The notes under the pieces: generated by a model
Seen by the model: only the letters and a program-made list of their open reading frames with translations
What the model was told of the DNA's origin: nothing
The model's database searches: none
Shown: positions 46,717 to 56,005 of the stretch, in pieces
How the letters are laid out: the number at the start of each line of letters is the position of its first letter
How positions within the stretch are numbered: the first letter of the stretch is position 1
Assembly: GCF_001742165.1 (NCBI RefSeq)
Contig: NZ_CP016444.1
Location: 496,001-560,000, forward strand
Source of the DNA: Burkholderia stabilis
Lineage (GTDB): Bacteria > Pseudomonadota > Gammaproteobacteria > Burkholderiales > Burkholderiaceae
Direction: 5' to 3'
Length of the DNA: 64,000 nucleotides
Made by a program: the position numbers and the translations under genes

Positions 46717-46798
46717 TTGCGGTAATAAAAAAACAAAACAGGCCCGACGTGCGCGCTCGCGCCGTCGGCATCCGGTCTGGAGATGGGTGGGTGGTGCG

Positions 46799-48640
46799 AT
46801 GAAAGCAAGCAATATCGTTAAGAGTACTACGGTGTCGATTGCAATGCTGGGCGCGGCAACGTCGACTGCGTACGGGTACGAGTTCACGCTCGGGGACGGA
46901 GTCGTCCAGGGGTCGTGGGTGAGCAATCTCACGGCGGGCGGCGGGATCCGGACCAAGAATCCGAGCTGCTCGCTGACCGGCGATCCGAACGCATACGGAT
47001 GTGGTGCGGCCGCCAATACGAACCAGTGGGGTTACGGCGACAACGGCGACCTGAATTACCGCAAGGGGCAGCCGTTCAGCACTTACGTGAGCGCGACCAG
47101 CGAGCTGCTGCTGAAGATGCCGAGCGAAGGGCTCAAGTTCATGGTGCGCGGCACGGGTATGTACGACTTCCTCGCCGGGAGAACGGCCAGAACGCCGCTG
47201 TCGAGCACGGCTGCCGCGCAGGTGGTGTACAACACGCAGCTACTCGATCTGTGGGCGCAGAAGGATTTCACGATCGGCGGGCGCAACGCGCACGTCCGGT
47301 TCGGCAACCAGGTGATCAACTGGGGCGAGAGCATCTACGCGCAGAGCGGCATCAACGCGACCAATTCGATCGATGTGCAGAAGCTGCTGATTCCGGGTTC
47401 GCAGCTCAAGCAGGCGCTGCTGCCGGCGCCGATGCTGAGCCTCGCCGCCGATCTTTCCCACGGCTTCAGCACCGAAGCGTATTACCAGTTCCAGTGGAAC
47501 GGCAACCGTATCCCGCCGGTCGGGTCGTACTGGTCGCTGGCGAACGTCATCGGCCGCGGCGCCGAACCATTCACGATCAACGCGAACAACCCGAACTTGG
47601 CCGGCCCGGGAGTGGGCACGATCGCCAATGCGATCGGCGGCGGGGCCGCGGCGGGCAACCAGGACACGCTGACCGCGATCAAGAACGGGCTGGTGAACGG
47701 TGCGTTCGCCGGGCCGCCGTTCAACGATATCGGTATTCCGGTTTCGACGCAGCTGCCCGCGAAATACCGGCCGCAGTTCGGCGTGAAGTTCAATTACGCG
47801 CCGCGCTCGTTCGATGCGAACTTCGCGTTCTACTACCTGAACTACACGGACAAGTCGCCGGTGCTGTCGACGCTGGCCAACGGTACAGCCCAGTGGTCGT
47901 ATCTGCAGAACCGGCAACTGTTCGGCGCGAGCGCGAACTTCGGGGTCGGCCCGTGGGCGATCGGCACTGAGCTGTCGTATCGGCCGCGCGATGCGGTTGC
48001 GCTGTCGAGCTGTTACGGCGCGGGCGGCCCGACCGACCTGATCACGAACGGCGTACAAGGGGTCGACTGCCAGCAGTGGGCCGACAAGAAGAAGTTCCAG
48101 CTGGACGTGAACGGGCTGCTGGCTCTGACGCGCAGCGAGTACCCGTTCCTGAAGCTGATCGCGGCGGATTCCGCCGCGTTGACCTGGGAACTCACGTGGA
48201 TCTACTACCCGGGCCTCGGTTCGGACGTGACGCGCACGGTGGGCGGGCAGCCGGTCACGCAGGTGCCGGCCACCGGCTATTTCCCGTGGTTGAACAACAA
48301 CTCGGGGCTCGGCTATCCGATCGCGCAAGGGCAGGGCACGTCGAGTTCGGTGGGCGCGACGATCGACTTCAACTGGACGTACGACGGCTCGCTGATTCCT
48401 GGCTGGCAAGTGACACCGGGCGTGACGTTCAGCACCGGCCTCTACGGGTACACGCCGACCTTCACCGCGAACTACATGCAGGGCGCGAAGTCGGTGAACG
48501 TCTACGTGCTGTTCAACCAGAATCCGCCGACGTGGCAGGCGGGCATCAACTTCGCGGCGTTCTTCGGCGGCCATCAGTCGGTGGGGAACCCGTATTCGGA
48601 CCGCAATTTCGTCGGTGTGTTTGCTACCCGGAACTTCTGA
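46799..48640 (+). CDS. DUF1302 outer-membrane beta-barrel-type protein
   Basis: A 613-residue protein with a signal (MKASNIVKSTTVSIAMLGAATSTAYGYEF) and alternating, aromatic-rich beta-strand segments ending in Phe (NFVGVFATRNF), a typical outer-membrane barrel C-terminus. Motifs of DUF1302 include NLNYRKGQPFSTY (as DLNYRKGQPF), VRFGNQVINWGESIY and YYQFQWNGNRIPPVGSYWS. It is probably a porin or uptake channel for a hydrophobic substrate, inferred from the fold and the consistent association with DUF1329 and MMPL genes. It follows the DUF1329 gene by 82 bases and precedes the MMPL gene by 63. Confidence 0.86.
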   Translation: MKASNIVKSTTVSIAMLGAATSTAYGYEFTLGDGVVQGSWVSNLTAGGGIRTKNPSCSLTGDPNAYGCGAAANTNQWGYGDNGDLNYRKGQPFSTYVSATSELLLKMPSEGLKFMVRGTGMYDFLAGRTARTPLSSTAAAQVVYNTQLLDLWAQKDFTIGGRNAHVRFGNQVINWGESIYAQSGINATNSIDVQKLLIPGSQLKQALLPAPMLSLAADLSHGFSTEAYYQFQWNGNRIPPVGSYWSLANVIGRGAEPFTINANNPNLAGPGVGTIANAIGGGAAAGNQDTLTAIKNGLVNGAFAGPPFNDIGIPVSTQLPAKYRPQFGVKFNYAPRSFDANFAFYYLNYTDKSPVLSTLANGTAQWSYLQNRQLFGASANFGVGPWAIGTELSYRPRDAVALSSCYGAGGPTDLITNGVQGVDCQQWADKKKFQLDVNGLLALTRSEYPFLKLIAADSAALTWELTWIYYPGLGSDVTRTVGGQPVTQVPATGYFPWLNNNSGLGYPIAQGQGTSSSVGATIDFNWTYDGSLIPGWQVTPGVTFSTGLYGYTPTFTANYMQGAKSVNVYVLFNQNPPTWQAGINFAAFFGGHQSVGNPYSDRNFVGVFATRNF

Positions 48641-48703
48641 CGGGTGCAAGCGGAAGCGAGCGCGCGTGTCGGGCAGCGCCGGAAAACATGAAGGGGTCAT
48701 GCA

Positions 48704-51064
48704 GTGCTTAATCGTCTGGTCAGCCGCCTTGAAAGGCTTTTTTTCGGTCATCGCGCGATCGTGCTCGCGGCGATCGGCCTGTTCACCGTCGTGATGGCCG
48801 TGTTCGCGATGCAACTGCGTATGGATGCCGGCTTCGAAAAGCAGATGCCGATCGGCCATGAGTACATCCGCACGTTCCAGCAATACCGGAACGACCTGCT
48901 CGGCGCGAACCGGATCACCGTCGTCGTGCGCGCGAAGCACGGCTCGATCTGGACGCCGGACGGCCTGACACGGCTGTACAAGGTGACGCAGGCGGTGACT
49001 TACCTGCCGAACGTCGACCGGATCGGCGTGCGCTCGCTGTGGACGTCGAATGCGTTCGTCAACGAGATCACCGACGAGGGTTTCCGCGCGGAACCGATCA
49101 TTTCCGGCACGATCACGCCGGATCAGCTGACGCCGCAGATCGTCGAGAAGATCCGTCGTGCGACGACACTGGGCGGCTATGTCGGCACGCTCGTGTCGCA
49201 CGGCGAGGACAGCGCGATGATCACGGCAGAACTGAACGAGCACGACAGCGCGGGCAAGGTGCTCGATTACGTCGCGTTCAATCATTTGCTGGAACAGAAG
49301 ATCCGCCAGCCGTTCGAGGATGCGGGCTACGAAGTCCAGATCATCGGCTTCGCGAAGCAGATCGGCGACATCGCGGACGGCGCGAAGGGCGTACTCGGCT
49401 TCTGCGCGATCGCGCTGCTGCTGACCGCTCTTGCGGTGTACTGGTATTGCCATTCGCTGCGCTTCACGGTGCTGCTGATCGCGTGCTCGCTGACGTCGTT
49501 GGTCTGGCAGTTCGGCACGCTGAAGCTGCTGGGTTTCGGCCTCGACCCGCTCGCGGTGCTGGTGCCGTTCCTGGTGTTCGCGATCGGTGTTTCGCACGGT
49601 GTGCAGCAGGTGAACTTCATCGTGCGCGAGATTTCGCACGGGCACAGTTCGTACGAGGCGGCGCGCCGCAGCTTCAGCGGGTTGCTGATTCCGGGCGTGC
49701 TGGCGCTGATCACCGCGTTCGTGTCGTTCATCACGCTGCTGCTGATCCCGATCCCGATGGTGCGTGAACTGGCGATCACCGCGTCGCTCGGCGTGGCATA
49801 CAAGATCGTGACGAACCTGATCCTGCTGCCGGTGGCCGCGTCCTGCTTCAACTTCACGAAGCGCTACGCGGACAGCGCGCTCAAGCGCGGAGAGCGGCGC
49901 TCGGCATGGCTGCGCCCGCTGGCGCGCGTCGCGCAGCCGAAGTATGCGGGGGCGACAGTCGCACTGACGCTGGTCGTGTTCGCGATGGCCGCGTGGCAAA
50001 GCCGCGATCGCGTGATCGGCACGCTGCAGCCGGGCGCGCCGGAACTGCGCGAGGACGCACGGTTCAATCGCGACGCAACGGCGATCGCCGGCAACTACGA
50101 CATGGGCCTCGACTGGCTGACGGTTGCGATCGAGTCGGCCGGCAAGGGCTGCGACAACCCGGCGGTCGGGCTGTACGAAGACGATTTCGCGGCGGCCATG
50201 CGCACCGAGCCGGGCGTGGTGTCCGTGCAGTCGTACTCGGGCATGCTGCGCGCGTACAACCAGGGCTACAACGAAGACTATCCGAAGATGAACGTGGTGC
50301 CGATCGACCCGGAGAACTACGGGGCGGTATCGGTCGACGTCGGGCGCGTGAAGGGCTTCATGAAGGCCGACTGCACGATGTCGGCCGTGCACCTGTTCCT
50401 GACCGACCACAAGGCGACGACGATCAACCGCATCCTCGACGACGTGAAGCAGTATCGCGCGTCGCATCCGTTCCCCGGCATCGCCGTGCGGCTCGCGGCC
50501 GGCAACGCGGGGGTGCTGGCGGCGACCAACGAGGAAGTCGCGGGCAGCGAGCTGCCGATGATGCTGTACGTGTACGGCGCGATCCTGATCCTCGTGTTCC
50601 TCGCGTATCGCGACTGGCGCGCGATGATCGCCTGCTGTGCGCCGCTGTCGGTCGCGACCTTCATCGGCTACTGGTTCATGAAGGAACTGCAGATCGGGCT
50701 GACGGTTGCAACGTTGCCGGTGATGGTGCTGGCCGTGGGGATCGGCGTCGATTACGCGTTCTACATCTACAACCGGCTGCAGGTGCATCTCGCGAGCGGG
50801 CAGACGATCGTGAAGGCGGTGCAGCACGCGATGCTCGAAGTCGGCGTCGCGACGATCTTCACGGCGATCACGCTCGCGATCGGCGTGGCGACGTGGAGCT
50901 TCTCCGCGCTCAAGTTCCAGGCCGACATGGGCAAGCTGCTCGCATTCATGTTCATCGTGAACCTCGTGATGGCGATGACCGCTTTGCCCGCGCTCGCGTC
51001 GCTGCTCGAACGCTGGTTCCCCCGCCGCAAGCCGGCCCGCGCGCCGGGTTTGTTCAGCCACTGA
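48704..51064 (+). CDS. MMPL/RND-superfamily exporter-type permease
   Basis: A 786-residue inner-membrane protein with the two-fold RND layout: TM1 about 20-40, a periplasmic loop, TM2-6 about 225-410, TM7 about 425, a second loop, then TM8-12 from about 625. The sterol-sensing-like GVSHGVQQVNF and GIGVDYAFYIYNRLQ segments are conserved. By length and by lacking the large porter domains it belongs with the MMPL/hydrophobe group rather than with drug pumps. It probably moves lipid-like molecules with the DUF1302/1329 proteins. The GTG start at 48704 has AAGGGG 7 bases upstream. Confidence 0.9.
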   Translation: MLNRLVSRLERLFFGHRAIVLAAIGLFTVVMAVFAMQLRMDAGFEKQMPIGHEYIRTFQQYRNDLLGANRITVVVRAKHGSIWTPDGLTRLYKVTQAVTYLPNVDRIGVRSLWTSNAFVNEITDEGFRAEPIISGTITPDQLTPQIVEKIRRATTLGGYVGTLVSHGEDSAMITAELNEHDSAGKVLDYVAFNHLLEQKIRQPFEDAGYEVQIIGFAKQIGDIADGAKGVLGFCAIALLLTALAVYWYCHSLRFTVLLIACSLTSLVWQFGTLKLLGFGLDPLAVLVPFLVFAIGVSHGVQQVNFIVREISHGHSSYEAARRSFSGLLIPGVLALITAFVSFITLLLIPIPMVRELAITASLGVAYKIVTNLILLPVAASCFNFTKRYADSALKRGERRSAWLRPLARVAQPKYAGATVALTLVVFAMAAWQSRDRVIGTLQPGAPELREDARFNRDATAIAGNYDMGLDWLTVAIESAGKGCDNPAVGLYEDDFAAAMRTEPGVVSVQSYSGMLRAYNQGYNEDYPKMNVVPIDPENYGAVSVDVGRVKGFMKADCTMSAVHLFLTDHKATTINRILDDVKQYRASHPFPGIAVRLAAGNAGVLAATNEEVAGSELPMMLYVYGAILILVFLAYRDWRAMIACCAPLSVATFIGYWFMKELQIGLTVATLPVMVLAVGIGVDYAFYIYNRLQVHLASGQTIVKAVQHAMLEVGVATIFTAITLAIGVATWSFSALKFQADMGKLLAFMFIVNLVMAMTALPALASLLERWFPRRKPARAPGLFSH

Positions 51065-51095
51065 AGCTTGCGAACACGCTGACGGAGATTCCCGC

Positions 51096-51380
51096 ATGGT
51101 CAAGACCCTGGCTGCTTGCGCCGCACTTTGCATCGTCGCGGTTGCCATCCCGCGATTTCGTGAAACCGCCGCAAGCCCGACCGCGCCGGCTCGTGCGTTC
51201 GCGACCGACACGGCACGCACCGGTGTGCGCCATGCCGCGGCCGGGGAAACGGGCGCCGCGGCGTCGTCGAACGACGGCAAGGCCGAGCGACAGGCAGCGG
51301 TCGCACCGGGTGCCGACCAGCCGCCGGTCGTTGTGCTTCACGAAGCGAATGCTGGCTGGTCGTCGCTGTTCAACCACTGA
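51096..51380 (+). CDS. Small exported protein of unknown function
   Basis: A 94-residue protein with a signal-like start (MVKTLAACAALCIVAVAI) and then a low-complexity Ala/Gly/Arg-rich part ending EANAGWSSLFNH. No family is recognised. Its flanks repeat each other: 51053-51115 (end of the MMPL gene to this start) resembles 51369-51427 (end of this gene to the next start), with TTCA-CCACTGAAGC, AGATTC-C and ATG-TCAAGA shared. Its signal also resembles that of the Ycf48-like protein. It may be a diverged remnant of a tandem duplication. A weak GGAG lies upstream of the ATG. Translation is likely but not certain. Confidence 0.6.
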   Translation: MVKTLAACAALCIVAVAIPRFRETAASPTAPARAFATDTARTGVRHAAAGETGAAASSNDGKAERQAAVAPGADQPPVVVLHEANAGWSSLFNH

Positions 51381-51407
51381 AGCCCGCACACACTACAGAG
51401 ATTCACC

Positions 51408-52376
51408 ATGATCAAGATGCTGGTTGGCTGTACCGCGCTCTGCGCCGCCGCGACGGTCTTCGCGCAACCGCAGGACGGAACAGTAGCGGCCTGGGCCGCG
51501 AAGCCCGCGCACACGTGGGCCGCCCCGACACACATGATGCTGATGGACGCGACGCGTGCCGGGTCGCGGGTCGTCGCGGTCGGCGAGCACGGCATCGTGC
51601 TGCTGTCCGATGACGACGGCAAGACCTGGCGTCAGGCACGACGCGTGCCGGTGTCGGCGACGTTGTCGGCCGTGTCGTTCGCGGATGCGAAGCACGGCTG
51701 GGCCGTCGGCCAGTGGGGCGTGATTCTCGCGACCGACGACGGCGGCGACACGTGGGTCACGCAGCGGCTCGATACGTCGGTCGACCAGCCGCTGTTCTCG
51801 GTGCTGTTCACGAATGCGCAGGACGGCATTGCGGTCGGCCTGTGGTCGCTGATGCTGCAGACCCATGACGGCGGCAAGACGTGGGCGCGTACGACGCTGC
51901 CGAAACCGCCCGGCGGCGGCAAGGCCGACCGCAATCTCTATCACGTGTTTGCCGACGCCGCACACGCGCTTTACGTCGCGTCGGAACAGGGGATGGTGCT
52001 CAAGTCGGCCGATGGGGGCACGAACTGGACCTATCTGCCGACCGGCGGCAAGGGCACGTTGTGGTCGGGCGTCGCGATGCCCGATGGCCGGATCGTGGTC
52101 GGTGGGTTGCTCGGCAGCCTGTACCAGAGCAGCGACGGTGGCGCGAGCTGGACGGCCGTCGACAGTCGCACGCGGAGTTCGATCGCCGATCTGATGGCGG
52201 CAGGCGACGGCCTGGTCGGCGTCGGGCTCGATGGCCTGGTGTTGAAGCAGCGGGCCGGGGCCGCAACGGTCGAGGTCGCGCAGCGACCGGATCGTGCGAC
52301 GCTGACTGCCGCGCTGCCCGGCAAGGGCGGCACGCCAATGCTGTTCTCGCAGGACGGCGTGTTGACGTCGCCTTGA
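51408..52376 (+). CDS. Ycf48/BNR-repeat-like exported protein
   Basis: A 322-residue protein with a signal peptide (MIKMLVGCTALCAAATVFAQ) and repeated beta-propeller blades of the sialidase/BNR type, seen as LLSDDDGKTWRQ, ATDDGGDTWVTQ, QTHDGGKTWART, KSADGGTNWTY and QSSDGGASWTAV. In photosynthetic organisms Ycf48 helps assemble photosystem II; in heterotrophs such proteins sit beside MMPL/DUF1302 genes and their role is unknown. A scaffold for the envelope complex is a reasonable inference. It follows the small exported gene by 27 bases. Confidence 0.85.
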   Translation: MIKMLVGCTALCAAATVFAQPQDGTVAAWAAKPAHTWAAPTHMMLMDATRAGSRVVAVGEHGIVLLSDDDGKTWRQARRVPVSATLSAVSFADAKHGWAVGQWGVILATDDGGDTWVTQRLDTSVDQPLFSVLFTNAQDGIAVGLWSLMLQTHDGGKTWARTTLPKPPGGGKADRNLYHVFADAAHALYVASEQGMVLKSADGGTNWTYLPTGGKGTLWSGVAMPDGRIVVGGLLGSLYQSSDGGASWTAVDSRTRSSIADLMAAGDGLVGVGLDGLVLKQRAGAATVEVAQRPDRATLTAALPGKGGTPMLFSQDGVLTSP

Positions 52377-52432
52377 TTGCAACTCGAGCTGCACGGGATT
52401 TTTATCGGCAAAACTGAGTGATGGAGGCAAAC

Positions 52433-53830
52433 ATGAGCGATTCGCAGTACAGGATTCGGGATGAATCGCCCGGCAATGCCATGCGGTTCGATGCATCGCA
52501 CGCAGATCGTGCGTTGCAAATGTACCGGCCCATCGGCGGGTGGATCGAGCGGCCGGACAACATCCAGCCTCAGCTGGAAGGCGATGTTCGTGCGGACGTG
52601 GTCGTCGTGGGCGCCGGCTTCGCTGGCCTGTCCACTGCGCTGGAACTGACCGCGCGCGGCGCCAGCGTCGTCGTGATCGAGCGTGAGTTCGCGGGCTTCG
52701 GCGCGAGCGGGCGCAATGCCGGCTATCTCGCGGGCGGGCAGGGGCTTGAATACGAGCTGTTCGTGAAACGCGTGGGGCACGAGCAGGCGAAACGAATCGT
52801 CGGATTCTATGACGAGGGCGTGGTCTACGTCGAACGCAAGCTCGTCGAATACGGGATCGACTGTGACTACCGCGCGTCGGGCATTGTCCGCGCCGGCGTG
52901 CATCCGTCGCAGGAGAAGCGCTTGCGCGAGAACATGGAGACCGGCATCGCGCTTGGTTCGCCCGCTCAGTATCTCGATGGTGCGGCGATGCGCGCACGCG
53001 GGATTCCACCTGCGTTCCTGTTCGGCTGCTACATCCCCGGCGGCGGCACGCTCGACCCCGGCAAGTACGTGACGGGCTTGCGGCGCGCGGCGCTCGCGGC
53101 GGGTGTGAGGCTTTACGAGAACACCGCGCTGCTCGACTTCGACGCGGGCGAGACCGTGCGAGTCCGGACGGCGCGCGGCAGCGCAAGCGCACCTGTCATG
53201 GTGCTCGCCACCAATGCGTATACGCCGCAACTCGGCTTGCTTGGCAACAAGGTGATGCCGCTGCGCGTGTCCGCTCTCGAAACCGAGCCGTTGTCCGATG
53301 CGCAACTGGCGGCACTGGGCTGGCCAAATCGCGAAGGAATCGTGACACCGCACTTGACGATGGAGAGCCACCGGCTCACTGCGCGGAATACGCTGTTGGT
53401 GACAACCAAGCGGCTGGATTACGTTTATGGATCGCGTACGCCGAACGTAGCGGACGAAGCGGCCTATCGCGCACTGCTCGCGACGTTGCACGCGCGTTTT
53501 CCGCAACTGGGCAACCAGCCGGTGCGTGCGTGCTGGAGCGGCTATATCTCGATTGCCAGCGATGCACTGCCGGTGGTCGGCGCGACCGGCACGCACGGCA
53601 ACGTGTTCTACACGGCTGGATGCTCGGGGCACGGCGTCGGCACGCAGTCGCTGATCGGGCAGGTGCTGGCCGACCGGATCAGCGGCGCGGAGTCGCCACT
53701 GCTCACGACGCTCACGCACCGCACGCCCACGCTACCGCCGGAGCCGCTGCGCTGGTGCTCGATCAAGGCAGTGCTGGGCGTCGCGAACTTGCTCGACGAG
53801 CGCGTGAATCGCCACGCGGATCGCGGATAG
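52433..53830 (+). CDS. FAD-dependent oxidoreductase, DAO (glycine oxidase-like) family
   Basis: A 465-residue flavoenzyme. The FAD motif VVVGAGFAGLSTALELTARG lies at about 56-75 and FGASGRNAGYLAGG at about 86-99 follows the DAO-family pattern in which FAD can be covalent. The C-terminal GCSGHGVGTQSLIGQ closes the FAD site. The family oxidises amino acids and secondary or tertiary amines (sarcosine, gamma-glutamylputrescine and others). No signal peptide, so it is cytoplasmic, unlike the two amine oxidases. The ATG at 52433 is chosen because GGAG lies 8 bases upstream. It may finish amine oxidation inside the cell. The TetR gene follows after 34 bases. Confidence 0.88.
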   Translation: MSDSQYRIRDESPGNAMRFDASHADRALQMYRPIGGWIERPDNIQPQLEGDVRADVVVVGAGFAGLSTALELTARGASVVVIEREFAGFGASGRNAGYLAGGQGLEYELFVKRVGHEQAKRIVGFYDEGVVYVERKLVEYGIDCDYRASGIVRAGVHPSQEKRLRENMETGIALGSPAQYLDGAAMRARGIPPAFLFGCYIPGGGTLDPGKYVTGLRRAALAAGVRLYENTALLDFDAGETVRVRTARGSASAPVMVLATNAYTPQLGLLGNKVMPLRVSALETEPLSDAQLAALGWPNREGIVTPHLTMESHRLTARNTLLVTTKRLDYVYGSRTPNVADEAAYRALLATLHARFPQLGNQPVRACWSGYISIASDALPVVGATGTHGNVFYTAGCSGHGVGTQSLIGQVLADRISGAESPLLTTLTHRTPTLPPEPLRWCSIKAVLGVANLLDERVNRHADRG

Positions 53831-53853
53831 CGTCGTGCGACATCGTCACGACG
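53831..53853. promoter_or_regulatory. Inverted repeat upstream of the TetR gene at 53865
   Basis: CGTCGTG (53831-53837) and CACGACG (53847-53853) with a 9-base centre, 11 bases before the TetR start. A possible autoregulatory operator; it could equally be a hairpin at the end of the preceding gene. Its sequence differs from the palindrome before the paralogous TetR gene. Confidence 0.35.
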
Positions 53854-53864
53854 GACCGAACACG

Positions 53865-54524
53865 ATGACCGAACCCAAAGCACACCACGGTGGCAGAAGG
53901 CGGCGCCCGACGCGTGCCGCTTCGTCAGGCAGCGATCTCGACGGCTTGCGGGCCCAGGGCCTGCGTACGCGTAACACGATCGTTCGCGTCGCACGGGAAC
54001 TCCTGCTGAAAGGTGGCCCGCTGACCTTCTCGCAACGCGCAGTCGCCGCCGGTGCCGGAATCAGCGTGAGCAATTTGCAGTACTACTTCCCGACCCGTCT
54101 GGCCGTGCTGCGGGCCGTGATCGAACCGGTCATCGATGCGTACCTGGTCGAGCTGAAACGCGTGCTCGATAGCGATGCATCGCCGGACGACGTACTCGAA
54201 CGCGTGCTGGCACGCTCGCTGAGCGATGCGAAGGATGCGCAATACGGCGCGCTGTTCAGGCATTTCCTGTCGTTCGCCGCCATCGATCCAGAGTGCCTCA
54301 AGCTGTTCGACGGATGGTACGACACACTGACGCGCGAGATCGCGGCGCTGTTGCGCACCGTCAATCCGGCGTTCGACGCGGCCGACGGCCTGCACGTTGC
54401 CACGCTGTTGATTGCGACCGCCGACGGCCTGACGATGCAATCCGGGTCAGCGCGATTTACGCAGCGGCTGGATGCGATGTTCATGGAGACGGCCCATTGC
54501 CTCATCTACGGAAAGCGACCTTGA
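53865..54524 (+). CDS. TetR-family regulator, paralogue of the one at 38232
   Basis: A 219-residue regulator whose DNA-binding domain nearly copies that of the 38232 protein (LRAQGLRTRN, FSQRAVAAGAG, and the unchanged ISVSNLQYYFPTRLAVLRA stretch at about 65-83). The ligand-binding halves share IDPEC and the ADGLxMQ/ADGLALQ segment but differ elsewhere. It closes the plus-strand unit starting at DUF1329 or the DAO gene. The ATG at 53865 is used because it aligns with the paralogue start. A common set of binding sites in the island for both proteins is a fair inference. Confidence 0.87.
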   Translation: MTEPKAHHGGRRRRPTRAASSGSDLDGLRAQGLRTRNTIVRVARELLLKGGPLTFSQRAVAAGAGISVSNLQYYFPTRLAVLRAVIEPVIDAYLVELKRVLDSDASPDDVLERVLARSLSDAKDAQYGALFRHFLSFAAIDPECLKLFDGWYDTLTREIAALLRTVNPAFDAADGLHVATLLIATADGLTMQSGSARFTQRLDAMFMETAHCLIYGKRP

Positions 54525-54728
54525 GGCAACCTCCTGCGGTGACGGTGAGTTGCGAGTAGGCGCCCCGGTCACGGCGCGGTTGCGCGATATCGTGCCGGGT
54601 GCGCCGGGCCGGGACCGTGCGATAGCGGCAGAGACGTGTTGAGCTGACGGCAGCTGCCCGTTACGCGTCACCGGCCGTTTGCACACGTCATCCGCATGTG
54701 AAGAGCGGTCTCGACGCATTCACCGCCA

Positions 54729-55982
54729 TCAATCCGGATCGCTGGCGATCCAGTACAGCACCTCCAGCGCAGCCGCGACGTGCAGACGCTGCTGTGCGAG
54801 CGGGCGGGGCAGCAGCGACTCGGCGCGCTCGAGCCGGCGCAGCAGCGTGTTGCGGTGAACATGGGTTTTCTCGGCTGCGTCGGTCACGCTGCAGCCTTCC
54901 GCGAGAAACGCGCGCAGCGCAGCGCGCAGCGATTTGTCGGCGGTGGCCAGGTTGCCCAGCGTATTGGTGACGAACTGTTGTACGGATTCCATATGGTTCG
55001 TCATCAGTGCGATCAGGCTCATGCTGTCGGCGTGTACCACGCCGACGCCGGCATGGAGCCTGCCGAGCAACCGCTGTGTCGCCAGGGCATCCAGGTGGCC
55101 GTGCCGGAATCCTTCCATGCCGCTCCCGGCGGTTGCGACGGCCATGTGCACGCCGGGCAGCAGCTTGATCGCACGCTGCAGCGAAAGCATGTCGAGCGGT
55201 TTGCCGTCGTGATACGTCCAGACCCACAACGTCGCCGTGTTCGCGACGACGACCAGCGCATTGCGCGTGCCCGCGCACTGGGCCAGCGCATCGGCTGCCC
55301 GTTCCAGCAACCCCAGCTCGATATCCGCTTCCTCGCTCCAGACGATCGCGGCGTGATGGCGCTGCTCCAGCGTATAGCCCAGGCGCCGGCTGGCCTCTTG
55401 CGCGCTGATGGTTGCGCCTTCGACGATCTGCGTGACGAGTTCGCGCCGGTCGGCGTGAGTGCCGCGCAGTCGGGCTTCGCGTTCGGCGCGCATGAACTCC
55501 GCCATGCCCACCATGTTGGTGTCGATGAAAGTCGCGATCGAACGTGACGACACGGCGAGGAATTCGCGCAGTTCTTCCGGGTCCTGGGTCAACGCAAACG
55601 CGAGCTCCATCCAGCGTTGCCACACGACGCTCTGCGACGAACGGGCCGCGACGAACACGAGGTCGGTCAGGCCGCGCCGCACCAGTTCCTGCGCACTGCT
55701 CAGCATGTCGGCGGACAGAAAGCGGGAGACCGGCGCGCAAGGGTTCTCGAGGTTGGAGGTTGCCCAGTGAATCAGCCCGTTGCGGTTGATCCGGCGTACG
55801 GCCGCCGCGAGCACGGGGTCGCTCATCGTCGTGCTGGCCGCCACGTTCTCCTTGTCCAGTTCCTGCAGCCATTCCGTCTGCACATTCAGCGCGATCTCGG
55901 CACCCTGGCGCATCAATTCCCGGATGCGGGGCGACGGCATCGGCCATGGCGGCGGGGTAACGGGGGGGAGGTTCTGGGACAT
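54729..55982 (-). CDS. PucR-family helix-turn-helix activator
   Basis: A 417-residue protein whose C-terminus (about 345-417) has the PucR-type HTH domain: LRAFLAEGCSVTDAAEKTHVHRNTLLRRLERAESLL, of which the segment VHRNTLLRRLERAE is diagnostic. The N-terminal and central parts (about 20-330) resemble the sensor/GGDEF-like region of CdaR/PucR proteins. PucR relatives activate catabolic genes in response to the substrate. It is transcribed away from the BVMO gene with 139 bases between the starts, so it is the obvious regulator of the BVMO operon. The ATG at 55982 is chosen over a TTG at 56012 that would overlap the palindrome at 56006. Confidence 0.87.
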   Translation of the reverse strand: MSQNLPPVTPPPWPMPSPRIRELMRQGAEIALNVQTEWLQELDKENVAASTTMSDPVLAAAVRRINRNGLIHWATSNLENPCAPVSRFLSADMLSSAQELVRRGLTDLVFVAARSSQSVVWQRWMELAFALTQDPEELREFLAVSSRSIATFIDTNMVGMAEFMRAEREARLRGTHADRRELVTQIVEGATISAQEASRRLGYTLEQRHHAAIVWSEEADIELGLLERAADALAQCAGTRNALVVVANTATLWVWTYHDGKPLDMLSLQRAIKLLPGVHMAVATAGSGMEGFRHGHLDALATQRLLGRLHAGVGVVHADSMSLIALMTNHMESVQQFVTNTLGNLATADKSLRAALRAFLAEGCSVTDAAEKTHVHRNTLLRRLERAESLLPRPLAQQRLHVAAALEVLYWIASDPD

Positions 55983-56005
55983 GGCAGGCAAGACGCAAAC
56001 GAAGA

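Noticed and set aside
47240..51280. Minus-strand open frame of 1346 codons opposite DUF1302, MMPL and the small exported gene
   Set aside because: Composition is Arg/His/Ala-rich with no domain pattern, and it lies antisense to well-supported genes. Long antisense frames are common at this GC content.
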